DNA of 64,000 bases from Alishewanella aestuarii B11 (GCF_000280055.1 NZ_ALAB01000001.1:1-64000); one strand, 5' to 3'. Positions 52,653-62,807 are shown, counted from the stretch's first letter. The notes: generated by a model not told the origin, from the letters alone. Numbers and translations are program-made.

Positions 52653-55355
52653 ATGACAACGGTCAATAATCAGATACTTAGCGCTAACCAAGCGATCTGC
52701 CAAAACATAGCACTTCTTGTTGACCAACGAAAACTACTCTCGCAAAACGTGCTTTCTCAACTACGAAATCTAGTTGAGGGAATAGCAGTCCATCTTCACA
52801 CGGGTTCATCAGACACTGAATTTAATTATGAAGTCATCGGGCCTGCTCTAGAATTCATAAGAGGCAGAGGAAAATTAAACTTTCTCAGTAGATTTCACAA
52901 ATTAATTCAGAAAAGCGCTTCTCACTATACCTATGACGGAGATAACTCAGAACGACTTATGCTTAAATACTATGAGTATTTGCACCGTGTCCGCAGTCTA
53001 CTAAGTGATGAAATTGGTCTTGATGTTCTTACAAACCTAGAAGCCTTCCCCTTAGATCTTGATCCATCATTAAGGGAATACCATGAAAAAATAGCTGAGA
53101 GAATTGGAACGTATCAATTTAAAAATGAGGGTAAAATCTCTCCAGAACGTTACTACATACACAAAACTCGCCCTTTTTTTTGCAATGGTCAAATTTTTTA
53201 TGAAGTAACCTTCTATCGCGCTATAAACAAAGTGAATAAGTTTGACCGAATTATAGCCTTCACCAGTATTGATATCATTGATAACCACGCAGCTATGTTG
53301 GAGTTGCAACGGGACTCGATTCAAGTAATTGGTCAAACAATGCCGATAACCATCATCCGGTCTTGGGAAGTTTCTATTCGACCTTGTGAATTTGACAATT
53401 TTGCACGCCTTTTGGGTGTTTCTCTGAAAACCAGGACAAACTCAACAGAGTATCACCACTTAATGCACTGCCTAACAAATGGAGTGGATAGCCTTCTTGA
53501 TGTTGTTACTATGTCTGATAAAGGTTACCAAGCAGTAAGAGCGGCTGCGACTTTTAATCTTTCAAGCCCACAGATTTTCAAAGTTTTGGATGAGGCTCGT
53601 CGAATAATTAGATCACGTTGCCCTGGCCACAATGTCCTTCGTTATCTAATGCTTAATATGAATAACCAAATCCTCAAATCCCAATATTGGAGTGATAATT
53701 GTAAGCGACTATCCAACCTGAAACTGAAGTATGGATGCGTGCCTTTTGACGATATGCCTTTTTGCACATCACTTCCGGGGCACAATCCACGATTCTGGGA
53801 TCTAGTTGAAAGCTTAGATGCCACAGAACGGAAGCACGAACTTCTTGCTCGGTTTGTCAAGAATAACGTAGAACGTGATGGCATACTTTATACACCAGTT
53901 GAAGATCTTAAAGACTTTGGAGATGTTAAAAACCTAGTTCTAATATACAACAACAAAATATATTACAAGCACGCTCATCGTCACCTCATGCTTGATAAGG
54001 GACATGTCTTCGTCACCGGATATGAAAATGAGACAGTATCGATCATTGAATCGCTTCAAAAAAGCGCTGGTTCAGGAATAGCAGGTTATAAACAAGCTGT
54101 CGAACGTTGGCTAAGTGAGGCTCCTCGCGGTATTGATGATAATGTGAAAGCAGAAGCGCTTAAACAGCTATTTGTTCAGTCTTGTGTGGCGCTTATTTAT
54201 GGTGCTGCGGGAACAGGAAAGTCGACGATGTTAGATCACATAGCGCGCCACTTTAATGATAAAGAAAAATTATTCCTTGCGCATACAAATCCTGCAATCG
54301 ACAATTTACAACGCAAAATAACTGCACAAAGCTCAGAGTTTCGTACAATTCGTAGCCATACGTCCAGAAAAGCAAACCCTAAACAGTACGATCTACTCAT
54401 AATTGACGAATGTAGTACGGTAAGTAATGCTGACCTGCTAAAAGTCTTAGAAAACACTTCGTTTAAACTACTTGTTCTCGTAGGTGATGTTTACCAAATT
54501 GAGTCCATTCAATTTGGTAACTGGTTTGGAGTCATTCGTTCATTTATTAAAAAAGACTCTGTGTTTGAATTGATGACCCCCTTTAGAACTCAAAATAAAG
54601 CTCTTTTAGATTTTTGGAGCAAAGTTAGGAATACAGAAGATGATATCGCAGAGTTCATAGTTAGAAACGGGTACTCGACGTTACTAAATAATTCACTTTT
54701 TGAAATGCAAGCACAGGACGAGATAATACTATGCCTCAATTATGATGGTCTCTATGGAATAAATAACATCAACCGTTTTCTACAAAGCAGTAATCCAGGC
54801 AAAGCGAGTACATGGCGCGAGTCTACATATAAAGTAGGCGACCCAATACTGTTTTCCGATACCGAACGGTTTAGGCCTGTTATCTATAATAACCTTAAAG
54901 GGTGGATTACGGGCATCGCTCAAGCTCCTGGTTGGATTCAATTTGACGTACTACTTGATCGACCGTTAAGTGAATTCGATGTTTTTGGAAACGATGAGCT
55001 AAAGTGGATAGCTGAATCCACAGTACAGTTTACTGTATATGACCTGCCCGGAAGTAGTGATGAAGATGACGACTCTTTGAACACCACAGTTCCATTTCAA
55101 GTAGCGTATGCAGTGTCTATACATAAAGCCCAGGGTCTTGAGTATGACTCGGTAAAAATTGTCATCACAGACGCAAATGAAGATGATATATCACACAGTA
55201 TTTTCTACACAGCTGTGACTCGTACGAGAGAGCGGTTAAAAATATTCTGGACGCCTGAAACCCAACAAAACGTCCTTAAAAAGCTATCTCGCAACGCAAA
55301 TACAAAGGATGTTTACCTAATTAAAAATCGCCGAAACCTTATTCCGGTTAGTTAA
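52653..55355 (+). CDS. Large SF1 (RecD2/UvrD-like) helicase with an unknown N-terminal half
   Basis: A 900-residue protein. The C-terminal ~380 residues carry SF1 motifs: GAAGTGKSTMLD (I), LLIIDECSTV (II), LVLVGDVYQIE (III), MTPFRTQNKALL (IV), AYAVSIHKAQGLEYD (V) and YTAVTRTRERL (VI). Residues 1-500 match nothing recognised; they are rich in predicted helices with an FYRAINKVNKFDRIIAF segment. The gene stands alone between two AT-rich gaps next to the right attachment site, a typical cargo position, and so is a candidate anti-phage defence gene. A housekeeping role of the element cannot be excluded. Confidence 0.8.
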   Translation: MTTVNNQILSANQAICQNIALLVDQRKLLSQNVLSQLRNLVEGIAVHLHTGSSDTEFNYEVIGPALEFIRGRGKLNFLSRFHKLIQKSASHYTYDGDNSERLMLKYYEYLHRVRSLLSDEIGLDVLTNLEAFPLDLDPSLREYHEKIAERIGTYQFKNEGKISPERYYIHKTRPFFCNGQIFYEVTFYRAINKVNKFDRIIAFTSIDIIDNHAAMLELQRDSIQVIGQTMPITIIRSWEVSIRPCEFDNFARLLGVSLKTRTNSTEYHHLMHCLTNGVDSLLDVVTMSDKGYQAVRAAATFNLSSPQIFKVLDEARRIIRSRCPGHNVLRYLMLNMNNQILKSQYWSDNCKRLSNLKLKYGCVPFDDMPFCTSLPGHNPRFWDLVESLDATERKHELLARFVKNNVERDGILYTPVEDLKDFGDVKNLVLIYNNKIYYKHAHRHLMLDKGHVFVTGYENETVSIIESLQKSAGSGIAGYKQAVERWLSEAPRGIDDNVKAEALKQLFVQSCVALIYGAAGTGKSTMLDHIARHFNDKEKLFLAHTNPAIDNLQRKITAQSSEFRTIRSHTSRKANPKQYDLLIIDECSTVSNADLLKVLENTSFKLLVLVGDVYQIESIQFGNWFGVIRSFIKKDSVFELMTPFRTQNKALLDFWSKVRNTEDDIAEFIVRNGYSTLLNNSLFEMQAQDEIILCLNYDGLYGINNINRFLQSSNPGKASTWRESTYKVGDPILFSDTERFRPVIYNNLKGWITGIAQAPGWIQFDVLLDRPLSEFDVFGNDELKWIAESTVQFTVYDLPGSSDEDDDSLNTTVPFQVAYAVSIHKAQGLEYDSVKIVITDANEDDISHSIFYTAVTRTRERLKIFWTPETQQNVLKKLSRNANTKDVYLIKNRRNLIPVS

Positions 55356-55588
55356 CAGTGAGTTGAAAAAAACTGACTTACAGAATTACAAAACAATTGA
55401 AAAGCAAAGCGCGTGAACAGAACCTTCCTTTAACGTTCCGCTCCACCGCTTAACTAAACTACAATTCGAGCGAGATGAATAACCCTATTTTCCTTTATTT
55501 GACTTGCATGATATATTTTAATGCGAAAACGGCCCACGAATAAACCACCAAGAACGCTTCAAACCATTGTTTTTATTTTATTTTTCAC

Positions 55589-55607
55589 TTTCTGCATCGG
55601 GAAATAG
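55589..55607 (+). repeat. Right attachment site (attR), relic of the mnmE 3' end
   Basis: TTTCTGCATCGGGAAATAG still encodes F-C-I-G-K-stop and differs from attL at 3 of 19 positions. The interval 55356-55588 between the helicase and attR shows no gene. Confidence 0.78.
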
Positions 55608-55629
55608 CGCGGTCAATAGCATTAAGCCA

Positions 55630-56805
55630 CTACTGCAGCTGCGCTAAGGTCTGATCGGTGCGTTTTAACCAGTAAAGCAAGAGTGCGGCCAGTGCAACAA
55701 AGCCGGCCGCCAGCAGCAAGCCGGGTTGATAGGAACCGGTGGCTTTGGCCAGAACGCCGGTAATGGCCGGTGCAATCACCTGGGCTAAGCCATAGGCCAG
55801 CGTTAATTTTCCCATTAACCGCGCGGGCTTGGTCGGGTATAAACGCCCGGCCATGGTCAGTACTAAGCTGACGACCCCGATAAAGGTCGCACCAAAGAGC
55901 GCAGTACTCAACAGTACTAGCCAAAGTCCGGGCACGGTCAGCGGCAAAGCGATAGCAAGGGTTTGTAATAGCAGCGCCAGAATAATTGCATTCAAAAAAC
56001 CGAGACCTCTGGCCAGCAAATCCCATATTAATACCGCCGGCGCCGCCGCCAAGCCCAGCAGCACAAAAGCCAGATTGCCGCTGCCCGTGAGTCCCGGCAG
56101 CCGTTCAACGATAGTAACAATAAAGGTTGCAGTGACGACATAGCCGTAGCCGGCACCAAAATAACTGAATAACATTAGTCGGATAAAACGACTGCCCGGC
56201 TCAGGCTGCATAGCGGTCTGTTGCTGGCTGGTACTGGTTATAACCGGCAGTGGTAACCAGCGCCAGGCCGGTACCGCCAGCGCAACGCCGAGTAAGGCGA
56301 ATAAATACCACTGCTGCCGCCAGTCAAAATCCAGCTTGAGCATCAGCTCAACCGCCAGTGCAGCAAGAGCAATCCCCAGCCCCAGCCCGGCAAAATGAAC
56401 CCCAAGCTCGGCCCTTAGCTTGTGCTGCAGTAACCAGTGCAGGATTAACCCGGAAGCGATCAGCATCGAGCCGGCACTGCTAAGCCCGGCCAGATAGCGC
56501 CAGAATGCCCAGAGCAAGATATTTTCGGTCAGCGCCATACCAAGGGTGCTGATAATCGCTAACAGCAAACCAAAGCGATACAGGCGGTCTTTTAGTGCCA
56601 GCGAGTTCAAGCTAGCCGCCAGTAAGGCACCGCTCATATAACCAAGGTAATTTACCGCGGCCAGATAACCACCACTGGCATCATCCAGCATACTTTGTTG
56701 CTGCATCAATGGCAGTAAAGGGGTATAGGCGAAACGCGCCACTCCGAGACAGAGTAACTGACTGAAAAAGCCGGCCAGCAGAACTTTCAGGCGTAATGAC
56801 AGCAA
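55630..56805 (-). CDS. YbfB/YjiJ family MFS transporter
   Basis: The 391-residue protein has twelve hydrophobic segments and the family N-terminus GVARFAYTPLLPLMQQ. The YbfB/YjiJ branch (DUF1228) has unknown substrates. The only in-frame start before an upstream stop is TTG at 56805, without a clear ribosome-binding site. It is the first chromosomal gene after the island, converging on it. Confidence 0.85.
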   Translation of the reverse strand: MLSLRLKVLLAGFFSQLLCLGVARFAYTPLLPLMQQQSMLDDASGGYLAAVNYLGYMSGALLAASLNSLALKDRLYRFGLLLAIISTLGMALTENILLWAFWRYLAGLSSAGSMLIASGLILHWLLQHKLRAELGVHFAGLGLGIALAALAVELMLKLDFDWRQQWYLFALLGVALAVPAWRWLPLPVITSTSQQQTAMQPEPGSRFIRLMLFSYFGAGYGYVVTATFIVTIVERLPGLTGSGNLAFVLLGLAAAPAVLIWDLLARGLGFLNAIILALLLQTLAIALPLTVPGLWLVLLSTALFGATFIGVVSLVLTMAGRLYPTKPARLMGKLTLAYGLAQVIAPAITGVLAKATGSYQPGLLLAAGFVALAALLLYWLKRTDQTLAQLQ

Positions 56806-56814
56806 GAGGAAGTC

Positions 56815-56843
56815 GCTAAGATCCTGGTAAACAGGATCTTAGC
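56815..56843. terminator. 12-bp perfect hairpin between the PEBP-family and MFS genes
   Basis: GCTAAGATCCTG-gtaaa-CAGGATCTTAGC lies immediately upstream of the MFS start on the minus strand. It may terminate the upstream gene or fold in the MFS leader. GATC sites sit in both arms. Confidence 0.55.
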
Positions 56844-56898
56844 TTAGGCGATCCAAGATCCGCTGGCTATGCGGCGATAGTCTTAATGCGGAATCGAA

Positions 56899-57390
56899 TT
56901 AACGGGCATAAGTCGCGGTAAGGGTCGCTTTCGCCAATGCCATCGCATTTAGCATAAAGCCGACCACCGCTGCACTGGCGCCATCCGGTGCGGGTAAGGT
57001 TTCTTCCGGTAAGGCCCAGACCGTAAATTGATAGCGATGCATACCATGACCTTCCGGTGGGCAGGCGCCACCAAAGTCTTTGCTACCATAATCGTTGGTA
57101 AAACTGCGGCTACCCGGCGGTAAGCTGCCTTTACCGGCACCACGCGGCAAACCGGTAGCGGCCGCCGGAATATCGGTAACCAGCCAATGCCAAAAACCCG
57201 AACAGGTCGGCGCATCCGGATCAAACACCGTTACCGCAAAACTCTTGGTACCTGCAGGTGCATTCTGCCAGTTCAATGCCGGCGAAATATTGGCGCCGCT
57301 ACAACCAAAACCATCAAATTCCTGATCTTTTGCCATAAAATGGCCTTCTTGCAGATCCGGACTACTCAGACTAAAACGGGTGTTACTCAT
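56899..57390 (-). CDS. YbhB/YbcL family PEBP-like protein
   Basis: A 163-residue phosphatidylethanolamine-binding-protein family member. Typical motifs are DPDAPTCSGFWHWLVTDIP near residue 57 and the GGACPPEGHGMHRYQFTVWAL block forming the anion-binding pocket. Cytosolic (no signal peptide). The physiological ligand of the bacterial branch is unknown. GGGAGAG precedes the ATG. Confidence 0.92.
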   Translation of the reverse strand: MSNTRFSLSSPDLQEGHFMAKDQEFDGFGCSGANISPALNWQNAPAGTKSFAVTVFDPDAPTCSGFWHWLVTDIPAAATGLPRGAGKGSLPPGSRSFTNDYGSKDFGGACPPEGHGMHRYQFTVWALPEETLPAPDGASAAVVGFMLNAMALAKATLTATYAR

Positions 57391-57488
57391 TATTCTCTCC
57401 CAGGTTTAGAGGCTGGCCTTACCTTACGCCGCGACAAGACGCAGATCAAGTGATCGGGCCAACGCCGGTAGTAAGTGGCCGCTTACTT

Positions 57489-57911
57489 TCAACTATAACG
57501 CTGTAGCCATTGATAGAATTGCGCCTTAGGTAAAGCACCGGCTTGCTGTGCCAGCACCTTCCCCTGGTGGAGCAGCATAATGGTCGGGATCGAACGAATA
57601 GCAAAGCGCGCCGCCAGACTTTGCTGTTGTTCGGTATCGACCTTGCCGAAACGAAAGCGCGGCTCCAACTCTGCGGCGGCAGCGGCAAATACCGGCGCAA
57701 AACTGCGGCAAGGGCCACACCAACTGGCCCAGAAATCCAGCACCAACGGCAGCTCAGACTTTTCAGCATGGGCGGCAAAATTCGCTGCCGTCAGTTCCAG
57801 TGGCTGGCCACTGAACAAGGCATGTTTGCATTTACCACAACGGCCGTCCTGCAGCGGGCGATCGGCAGGTAAGCGGTTGAGCGCATGGCAATGGGGGCAG
57901 GCAATAATCAT
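57489..57911 (-). CDS. trxC: Thioredoxin 2 (TrxC)
   Basis: With the start at 57911 (MIIACPHCHALNRL) the protein has 140 residues, the TrxC size. It has the N-terminal zinc-binding pair CPHC...CGKC and a thioredoxin fold with the active site WASWCGPCRSF and the cis-proline RSIPTIMLL. Reduces disulfides under oxidative stress. Confidence 0.95.
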   Translation of the reverse strand: MIIACPHCHALNRLPADRPLQDGRCGKCKHALFSGQPLELTAANFAAHAEKSELPLVLDFWASWCGPCRSFAPVFAAAAAELEPRFRFGKVDTEQQQSLAARFAIRSIPTIMLLHQGKVLAQQAGALPKAQFYQWLQRYS

Positions 57912-57993
57912 CGGCAGTCTCCGCAACAGGTGATAGTGCAGATATAGGGTGATCGGACACAAATTTAAAGACGCGATAATCTACAACAGACAG

Positions 57994-58016
57994 AAAAAAG
58001 CCCCGGCAAGCGGGGC
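57994..58016 (-). terminator. Terminator of deaD
   Basis: On the minus strand GCCCCG-cttgc-CGGGGC is followed by six T's (57999-57994). It lies about 30 bp after the deaD stop. Confidence 0.85.
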
Positions 58017-58043
58017 TTAAACAGTTAAGTTATCGCAAAATGA

Positions 58044-59825
58044 TTATTCACGCGGTTTGCGTGGAGCCCGTGGCGCTGCACCCGGACGCGGGCCAGGGCC
58101 AGAACGGCGTTCACCAACCGGTGCAGCACCGGTATCGACGGTAATATTCAGTTTTTGCTTACGCACATACACCTTTTTCAGATGCTGGAAAATCTCATTC
58201 GGGATATTCGCCGGCAGCTCAACAGTACTGAAATGGTCAAACAATTTGATATTACCGATAAACTGGCTATCAATATTGGCTTCGTTGGCGATAGCACCCA
58301 CGATATCACCGGCGCGCACACCGTGCTCTTTACCTACTTCAATGCGGTAAGTGTTGTAATCACCCTGCAGCTCTCGACGCTGACGCGGACCGCGCTCTGG
58401 CCGATCACCGGCCGGACGGTCGCCAAAGCTACGCTCCGGACGATCACGGCGCTCACCACCACGATCATTGCGTTCAGCGCGGGCATGCGGCTGACGTAAT
58501 TCCGGGAACTGTTTAGCCACATTTAACGGCTGATCTTTCTGTGCCAGATATAACAGTGCGGCCGCCATATCAGCATCAGTGGTTTCCAGCTTGTCACGCC
58601 AGTCGTTAATTAAATCAACAAAGAAACTCAGATTCTGGGTTTCAATGGTTTGCGCCAGTTGGGCACGGAAGCTTTCAATCCGTTTTTGCTCAATCACCTG
58701 ACCAGTTGGCAGGTTCATTTGCTCGATCGGCTGCTTGGTCGCATATTCAATAGTGCGCAGTAAACGACGCTCGCGTGGCGACACAAACAAAATCGCCTTA
58801 CCTTCACGGCCGGCACGACCGGTACGGCCGATACGGTGTACATAGGCTTCGCTGTCATAAGGAATATCGTAGTTCACTACCAGGCTGATACGCTCTACAT
58901 CTAAACCACGGGCGGCAACGTCAGTGGCGACGATAATATCCAGCTGACCGGCTTTCATGCGGCGGATGGTTTGCTCACGGTGTGCCTGATTCATATCACC
59001 ATTTAAACAGGCTACCGCATAACCGCGGGCACCCAGTTTTTCAGCAATTTCTTCGGTAGCACTTTTGGTACGCACAAAGACAATACTGGCATCATACTCT
59101 TCACCTTCCAGCAGCCGGGTTAACGCATCCAGCTTCTGGTTGGCATCCAGCATCACAAAGCGTTGTTCAATCCGCTCCACGGTGCTGGTTTTCGAGGCGA
59201 TCTTAATTTCTTCGGCATTGGTTAGATGCTTCTGGGCAATAGCGCGGATCGGGGCTGGCATTGTCGCAGAGAACATCGCCACCTGACGACCGGCAGGCGT
59301 CGCATCCATAATGGTTTGCACATCATCGATAAAGCCCATCCGCAACATCTCATCGGCTTCATCCAGCACGATGGCACGTAGCTTATCCAGCTTCAGGGTG
59401 CCGCGATCCAGGTGATCCAGGATCCGGCCCGGTGTACCGACAATAACTTGTGAACCGCGTTTCAGCGATTTCAACTGATTGGTATAGCTCTGGCCACCGT
59501 ATAACGGCAACACATGAAAGGCTGGCATATAGCGGGCATAAGCCTGAAAGGCTTCGGCGACCTGGATCGCCAGCTCGCGGGTTGGCGCCAGTACCAGAAT
59601 TTGTGGATCATTCTGCGCCGGATCTAACCGGGCTAATAATGGCAGGGCAAAGGCGGCAGTTTTACCGGTACCGGTTTGCGCTTGGCCAAGGACATCCTCG
59701 CCAGCTAATAATTTGGGGATGGCAGCCGCCTGAATTGGCGATGCGGTTTCATATCCAAGTTCGGTGACAGCACGTACCAGGGGCTCCGGCAGCATTAGCT
59801 GGGAAAATGACATAGAGTCAGACAT
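58044..59825 (-). CDS. deaD: DEAD-box RNA helicase DeaD (CsdA)
   Basis: Cold-shock RNA helicase acting in ribosome assembly and RNA decay. The 593-residue protein (start at 59825, MSDSMSFSQLMLPEPL) shows AQTGTGKTAAF, APTRELAIQ, DEADEMLRMG, FSATMP, and HRIGRTGRAGREG, then a DbpA-type RNA-binding domain (~475-550) and an Arg/Gly/Pro-rich tail. Another in-frame ATG at 59813 is possible. It is divergent from mioC. Confidence 0.93.
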   Translation of the reverse strand: MSDSMSFSQLMLPEPLVRAVTELGYETASPIQAAAIPKLLAGEDVLGQAQTGTGKTAAFALPLLARLDPAQNDPQILVLAPTRELAIQVAEAFQAYARYMPAFHVLPLYGGQSYTNQLKSLKRGSQVIVGTPGRILDHLDRGTLKLDKLRAIVLDEADEMLRMGFIDDVQTIMDATPAGRQVAMFSATMPAPIRAIAQKHLTNAEEIKIASKTSTVERIEQRFVMLDANQKLDALTRLLEGEEYDASIVFVRTKSATEEIAEKLGARGYAVACLNGDMNQAHREQTIRRMKAGQLDIIVATDVAARGLDVERISLVVNYDIPYDSEAYVHRIGRTGRAGREGKAILFVSPRERRLLRTIEYATKQPIEQMNLPTGQVIEQKRIESFRAQLAQTIETQNLSFFVDLINDWRDKLETTDADMAAALLYLAQKDQPLNVAKQFPELRQPHARAERNDRGGERRDRPERSFGDRPAGDRPERGPRQRRELQGDYNTYRIEVGKEHGVRAGDIVGAIANEANIDSQFIGNIKLFDHFSTVELPANIPNEIFQHLKKVYVRKQKLNITVDTGAAPVGERRSGPGPRPGAAPRAPRKPRE

Positions 59826-59987
59826 ACTTTGTTTTAACCTCAATAACACGCAGGCTCAGTGGTCGTGCAATTGTCGTTTCTACTATGCCTGCAATGCAGT
59901 AAAAACGCGAAATCGAATAAACAGCGCTAGCGTTATTCAATTTTATTCCAGTAGTATAGCCAATCATTTCACTGGCAAGAGGCACAA

Positions 59988-60449
59988 ATGATCGAAATCC
60001 TCGTCGGCAGCCAAATGGGCGCAGCGGAATATGTGGCAGAACAAGTTGCTGAAACACTGGTACAAGCGGGCTATGACGTTACAACGCATCTGAAACCCGA
60101 ACTCAATCAGCTAAACCAGCATGCTATCTGGTTAGTGATTACATCCACCTATGGCGCAGGAGATCTGCCTGATAATATTCAACCCTTTGCGGATCAATTA
60201 GCACAAGATCAGGGCGATCTTACCACACTTTCTTATGCTGTGATCACTTTAGGTGATTCCAGTTACGATACTTTTTGTCTGGCAGGGGCGAAAATCGCCG
60301 CGCTACTGCAACTAAAGGGCGCACGTTGTCTGTTACCTGGGCTGGATATTGATGCTCAGGATCCAGAGCTACCAGAAGATCAAGCCTTGGTCTGGCTTCC
60401 ACAATTTATCAACAGCTTATCCGGATCCACAGACGCAGAAAACGCCTGA
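59988..60449 (+). CDS. mioC: Flavodoxin-like protein MioC
   Basis: FMN-binding flavodoxin-fold protein of 153 residues, next to oriC as in E. coli. ILVGSQMGAAEYVAEQVA is the phosphate-binding loop; STYGAGDLPDN and LGDSSYDTFCLAG contact the flavin. A role as electron donor (for example in biotin synthesis) is known for the E. coli homologue. Transcription runs toward oriC and can influence initiation. Confidence 0.93.
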   Translation: MIEILVGSQMGAAEYVAEQVAETLVQAGYDVTTHLKPELNQLNQHAIWLVITSTYGAGDLPDNIQPFADQLAQDQGDLTTLSYAVITLGDSSYDTFCLAGAKIAALLQLKGARCLLPGLDIDAQDPELPEDQALVWLPQFINSLSGSTDAENA

Positions 60450-60469
60450 CGATCTCAACTTAGGATCCG

Positions 60470-60850
60470 GCAAAACCCTATCAGCCCTGGCTTTGCCGAT
60501 CTTATGATCCTGTTATCCTCAAATTACCCACAAAGAATACCAATTCGCTAGCCCCCTGTTGATAACCGTGCTGTTTAATGGCTAACAAGCTGTATTTATC
60601 CAAAATATAACTTTATTTAAAAGCGACTATGTGGATAAGTAAGGATCTTATCCAAGGGTTAGATCCGCTCAGATCCAAGCTTGATCACAGGATCTGATCC
60701 TTAATAAGCTACTGATCCTTTTTATAAAAAATGCCTTATCCACCGCAAAGCCCTTAGCTAATAAGAGTAATAACAGAAAAGATCTAAAAAGATCCTATAT
60801 ATATTAATCGGGATCCGGATCCGGTTTTAGCCATTTCACTCCGATGCGGA
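60470..60850. other. oriC: Chromosomal replication origin oriC
   Basis: The gene-free 452 bp between mioC and mnmG contain clustered DnaA boxes: TTACCCACA (60524), TGTTGATAA (60557, reverse), TTATCCAAA (60596), consensus TGTGGATAA (60630, reverse), TTATCCAAG (60648) and TTATCCACC (60736). There are at least fourteen GATC (Dam/SeqA) sites. On the mnmG side, 60768-60815 is AT-rich with repeated AAAAGATC/GATCT 13-mer-like units, the probable unwinding element. This is the E. coli arrangement. Confidence 0.92.
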
Positions 60851-60901
60851 TCAGGCTACAATATGTGCCCTATTTTTTATTGGTAACAGATCGAGGCAAG
60901 C

Positions 60902-62791
60902 ATGCTCTATCAGGAATCTTTCGATGTGATCGTCGTTGGCGGTGGCCATGCAGGCACTGAAGCCGCGCTGGCTGCAGCTCGCACCGGTTTGTCTACCTTA
61001 TTGCTGACACACAATATTGAAACCCTGGGTCAGATGTCCTGTAATCCGGCCATTGGCGGTATTGGTAAAGGCCATCTGGTAAAAGAAATTGATGCCTTAG
61101 GTGGCGCTATGGCCATTGCAGCAGATAAAGGCGGGATCCAATTCCGTACCCTGAACAGCTCAAAAGGCCCGGCAGTCAGAGCCACCCGTGCCCAGGCTGA
61201 TCGCCAGTTATACCGGGCTGCAATTCGCCAAATGCTGGAAAACCAGCCTAATCTGAAGATCTTCCAGCAAGCCTGTGATGATCTGATCGTAGAGCAGGAT
61301 CAGGTCAAAGGCGTGGTTACCCAAATGGGGTTACGCTTTGAAGCCAAGGCTGTAGTACTGACAGTCGGTACCTTTTTAGGTGGTCAGATCCATATTGGTT
61401 TAGAGCAGTTTGCCGGTGGCCGTGCCGGTGATCCGCCGTCGATCGCCCTGGCCAGACGTTTACGGGAACTGCCATTTCGGGTAGATCGCCTAAAAACCGG
61501 TACCCCACCCAGAATTGATGCCCGTTCCGTAGATTTTTCTGTGATGCAGGCGCAACCTGGTGATACCCCTACTCCGGTTTTCTCATTTTTAGGCAAGCAA
61601 AGCGATCATCCGACACAGATCCCTTGTTTTATTACTTACACTAACGAACAAACGCATCAGGTGATCCGCGATAATCTGGATCGCTCACCGATGTATACCG
61701 GTGTCATTGAAGGCATAGGGCCACGTTATTGCCCATCGATTGAAGACAAAGTCATGCGTTTTGCTGATAAAGATAAACATCAGATCTTTATCGAGCCGGA
61801 AGGCCTGACGACTCACGAGTTGTATCCAAACGGTATCTCCACCAGTTTGCCTTTTGATGTACAGCTGTCGATCGTGCGTTCAATCAAGGGTATGGAAAAT
61901 GCCTATATCACCCGACCAGGCTATGCCATTGAGTATGATTTCTTTGATCCACGCGATCTGAAAGCAACACTAGAAACCAAATTTATTAAAGGTTTATTCT
62001 TTGCCGGCCAGATCAATGGCACAACCGGCTATGAAGAGGCTGGCGCGCAGGGCCTGCTAGCCGGTGTTAATGCGGCCCTCTATGCCAAAGAACAGGAGGG
62101 CTGGTCACCCAGCCGCGATCAGGCGTATCTCGGCGTACTAGTTGACGATCTGACCACCTTGGGTACCAAAGAACCATACCGGATGTTTACCAGCCGTGCT
62201 GAGTACCGGCTGATGTTACGTGAAGATAATGCCGATGCCCGCTTAACTGCCAAGGGCCGCGAACTGGGCTTGGTTGATGATATCCGCTGGGCAGCCTTTA
62301 ACCAGAAAATGGAACAGATCGAACTGGAGCGGCAGCGCTTACGGCAAAGTTGGATCCATCCGCAACATCCAGCCTTAGCAGAGGTTAATACGTTACTGAA
62401 AACACCTCTGACCCGAGAAGCCAGCCTGGAAGAATTGATCCGTCGCCCGGAAGTCACTTATCAGCAGCTACTGGCCATTGATAGCTTAGGCCCGGTACTG
62501 GCGGATCCGGTAGCGGCAGAGCAGGTTGAGATCCAGATCAAATACGAAGGCTATATCAACCGGCAACAGGATGAGATCGCCAAACAACAGCGTAATGAAG
62601 AAACGCGGCTACCGGCTAAGTTTGATTACAGCCAGGTAAAAGGGTTATCAAACGAAGTGGTCACCAAATTAAATCAAACCCAGCCGGAGACGGTAGGGCA
62701 AGCATCACGGATCTCCGGTATTACCCCGGCGGCGATTTCGTTATTACTAGTTTATCTGAAAAAGCAGGGTTTACTGCGTAAAACCGCTTAA
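60902..62791 (+). CDS. mnmG: tRNA uridine-5-carboxymethylaminomethyl(34) synthesis enzyme MnmG
   Basis: FAD-dependent partner of MnmE, 629 residues as in E. coli. The FAD motif [19 protein letters not shown], the [22 protein letters not shown] signature (shown in part) and [20 protein letters not shown] are intact. It is transcribed away from oriC and is followed by rsmG. Confidence 0.98.
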   Translation: MLYQESFDVIVVGGGHAGTEAALAAARTGLSTLLLTHNIETLGQMSCNPAIGGIGKGHLVKEIDALGGAMAIAADKGGIQFRTLNSSKGPAVRATRAQADRQLYRAAIRQMLENQPNLKIFQQACDDLIVEQDQVKGVVTQMGLRFEAKAVVLTVGTFLGGQIHIGLEQFAGGRAGDPPSIALARRLRELPFRVDRLKTGTPPRIDARSVDFSVMQAQPGDTPTPVFSFLGKQSDHPTQIPCFITYTNEQTHQVIRDNLDRSPMYTGVIEGIGPRYCPSIEDKVMRFADKDKHQIFIEPEGLTTHELYPNGISTSLPFDVQLSIVRSIKGMENAYITRPGYAIEYDFFDPRDLKATLETKFIKGLFFAGQINGTTGYEEAGAQGLLAGVNAALYAKEQEGWSPSRDQAYLGVLVDDLTTLGTKEPYRMFTSRAEYRLMLREDNADARLTAKGRELGLVDDIRWAAFNQKMEQIELERQRLRQSWIHPQHPALAEVNTLLKTPLTREASLEELIRRPEVTYQQLLAIDSLGPVLADPVAAEQVEIQIKYEGYINRQQDEIAKQQRNEETRLPAKFDYSQVKGLSNEVVTKLNQTQPETVGQASRISGITPAAISLLLVYLKKQGLLRKTA

Positions 62792-62807
62792 GCGGAATTA
62801 AGGATCT

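Larger units (their letters stand above)
43272..55607 (+). mobile_element. Integrated genomic island in mnmE, about 12.3 kb
   Basis: The segment is bounded by repeats of the mnmE terminus, begins with a tyrosine integrase, and is visibly richer in A/T than the flanks. It includes an excisionase-like gene, a DUF927 replication ATPase, a second recombinase, a restriction-modification operon and a large helicase. No relaxase, conjugation, capsid or tail genes are seen. This set resembles phage-satellite-like or non-conjugative integrative elements carrying defence cargo. The right copy of the repeat preserves the reading F-C-I-G-K-stop, the displaced original end of mnmE or of an earlier insertion. 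Confidence 0.85.

Noticed and set aside
43272-55607. Complete prophage
   Set aside because: No capsid, portal, terminase, tail or lysis genes are present; the set fits a satellite or other integrative element.
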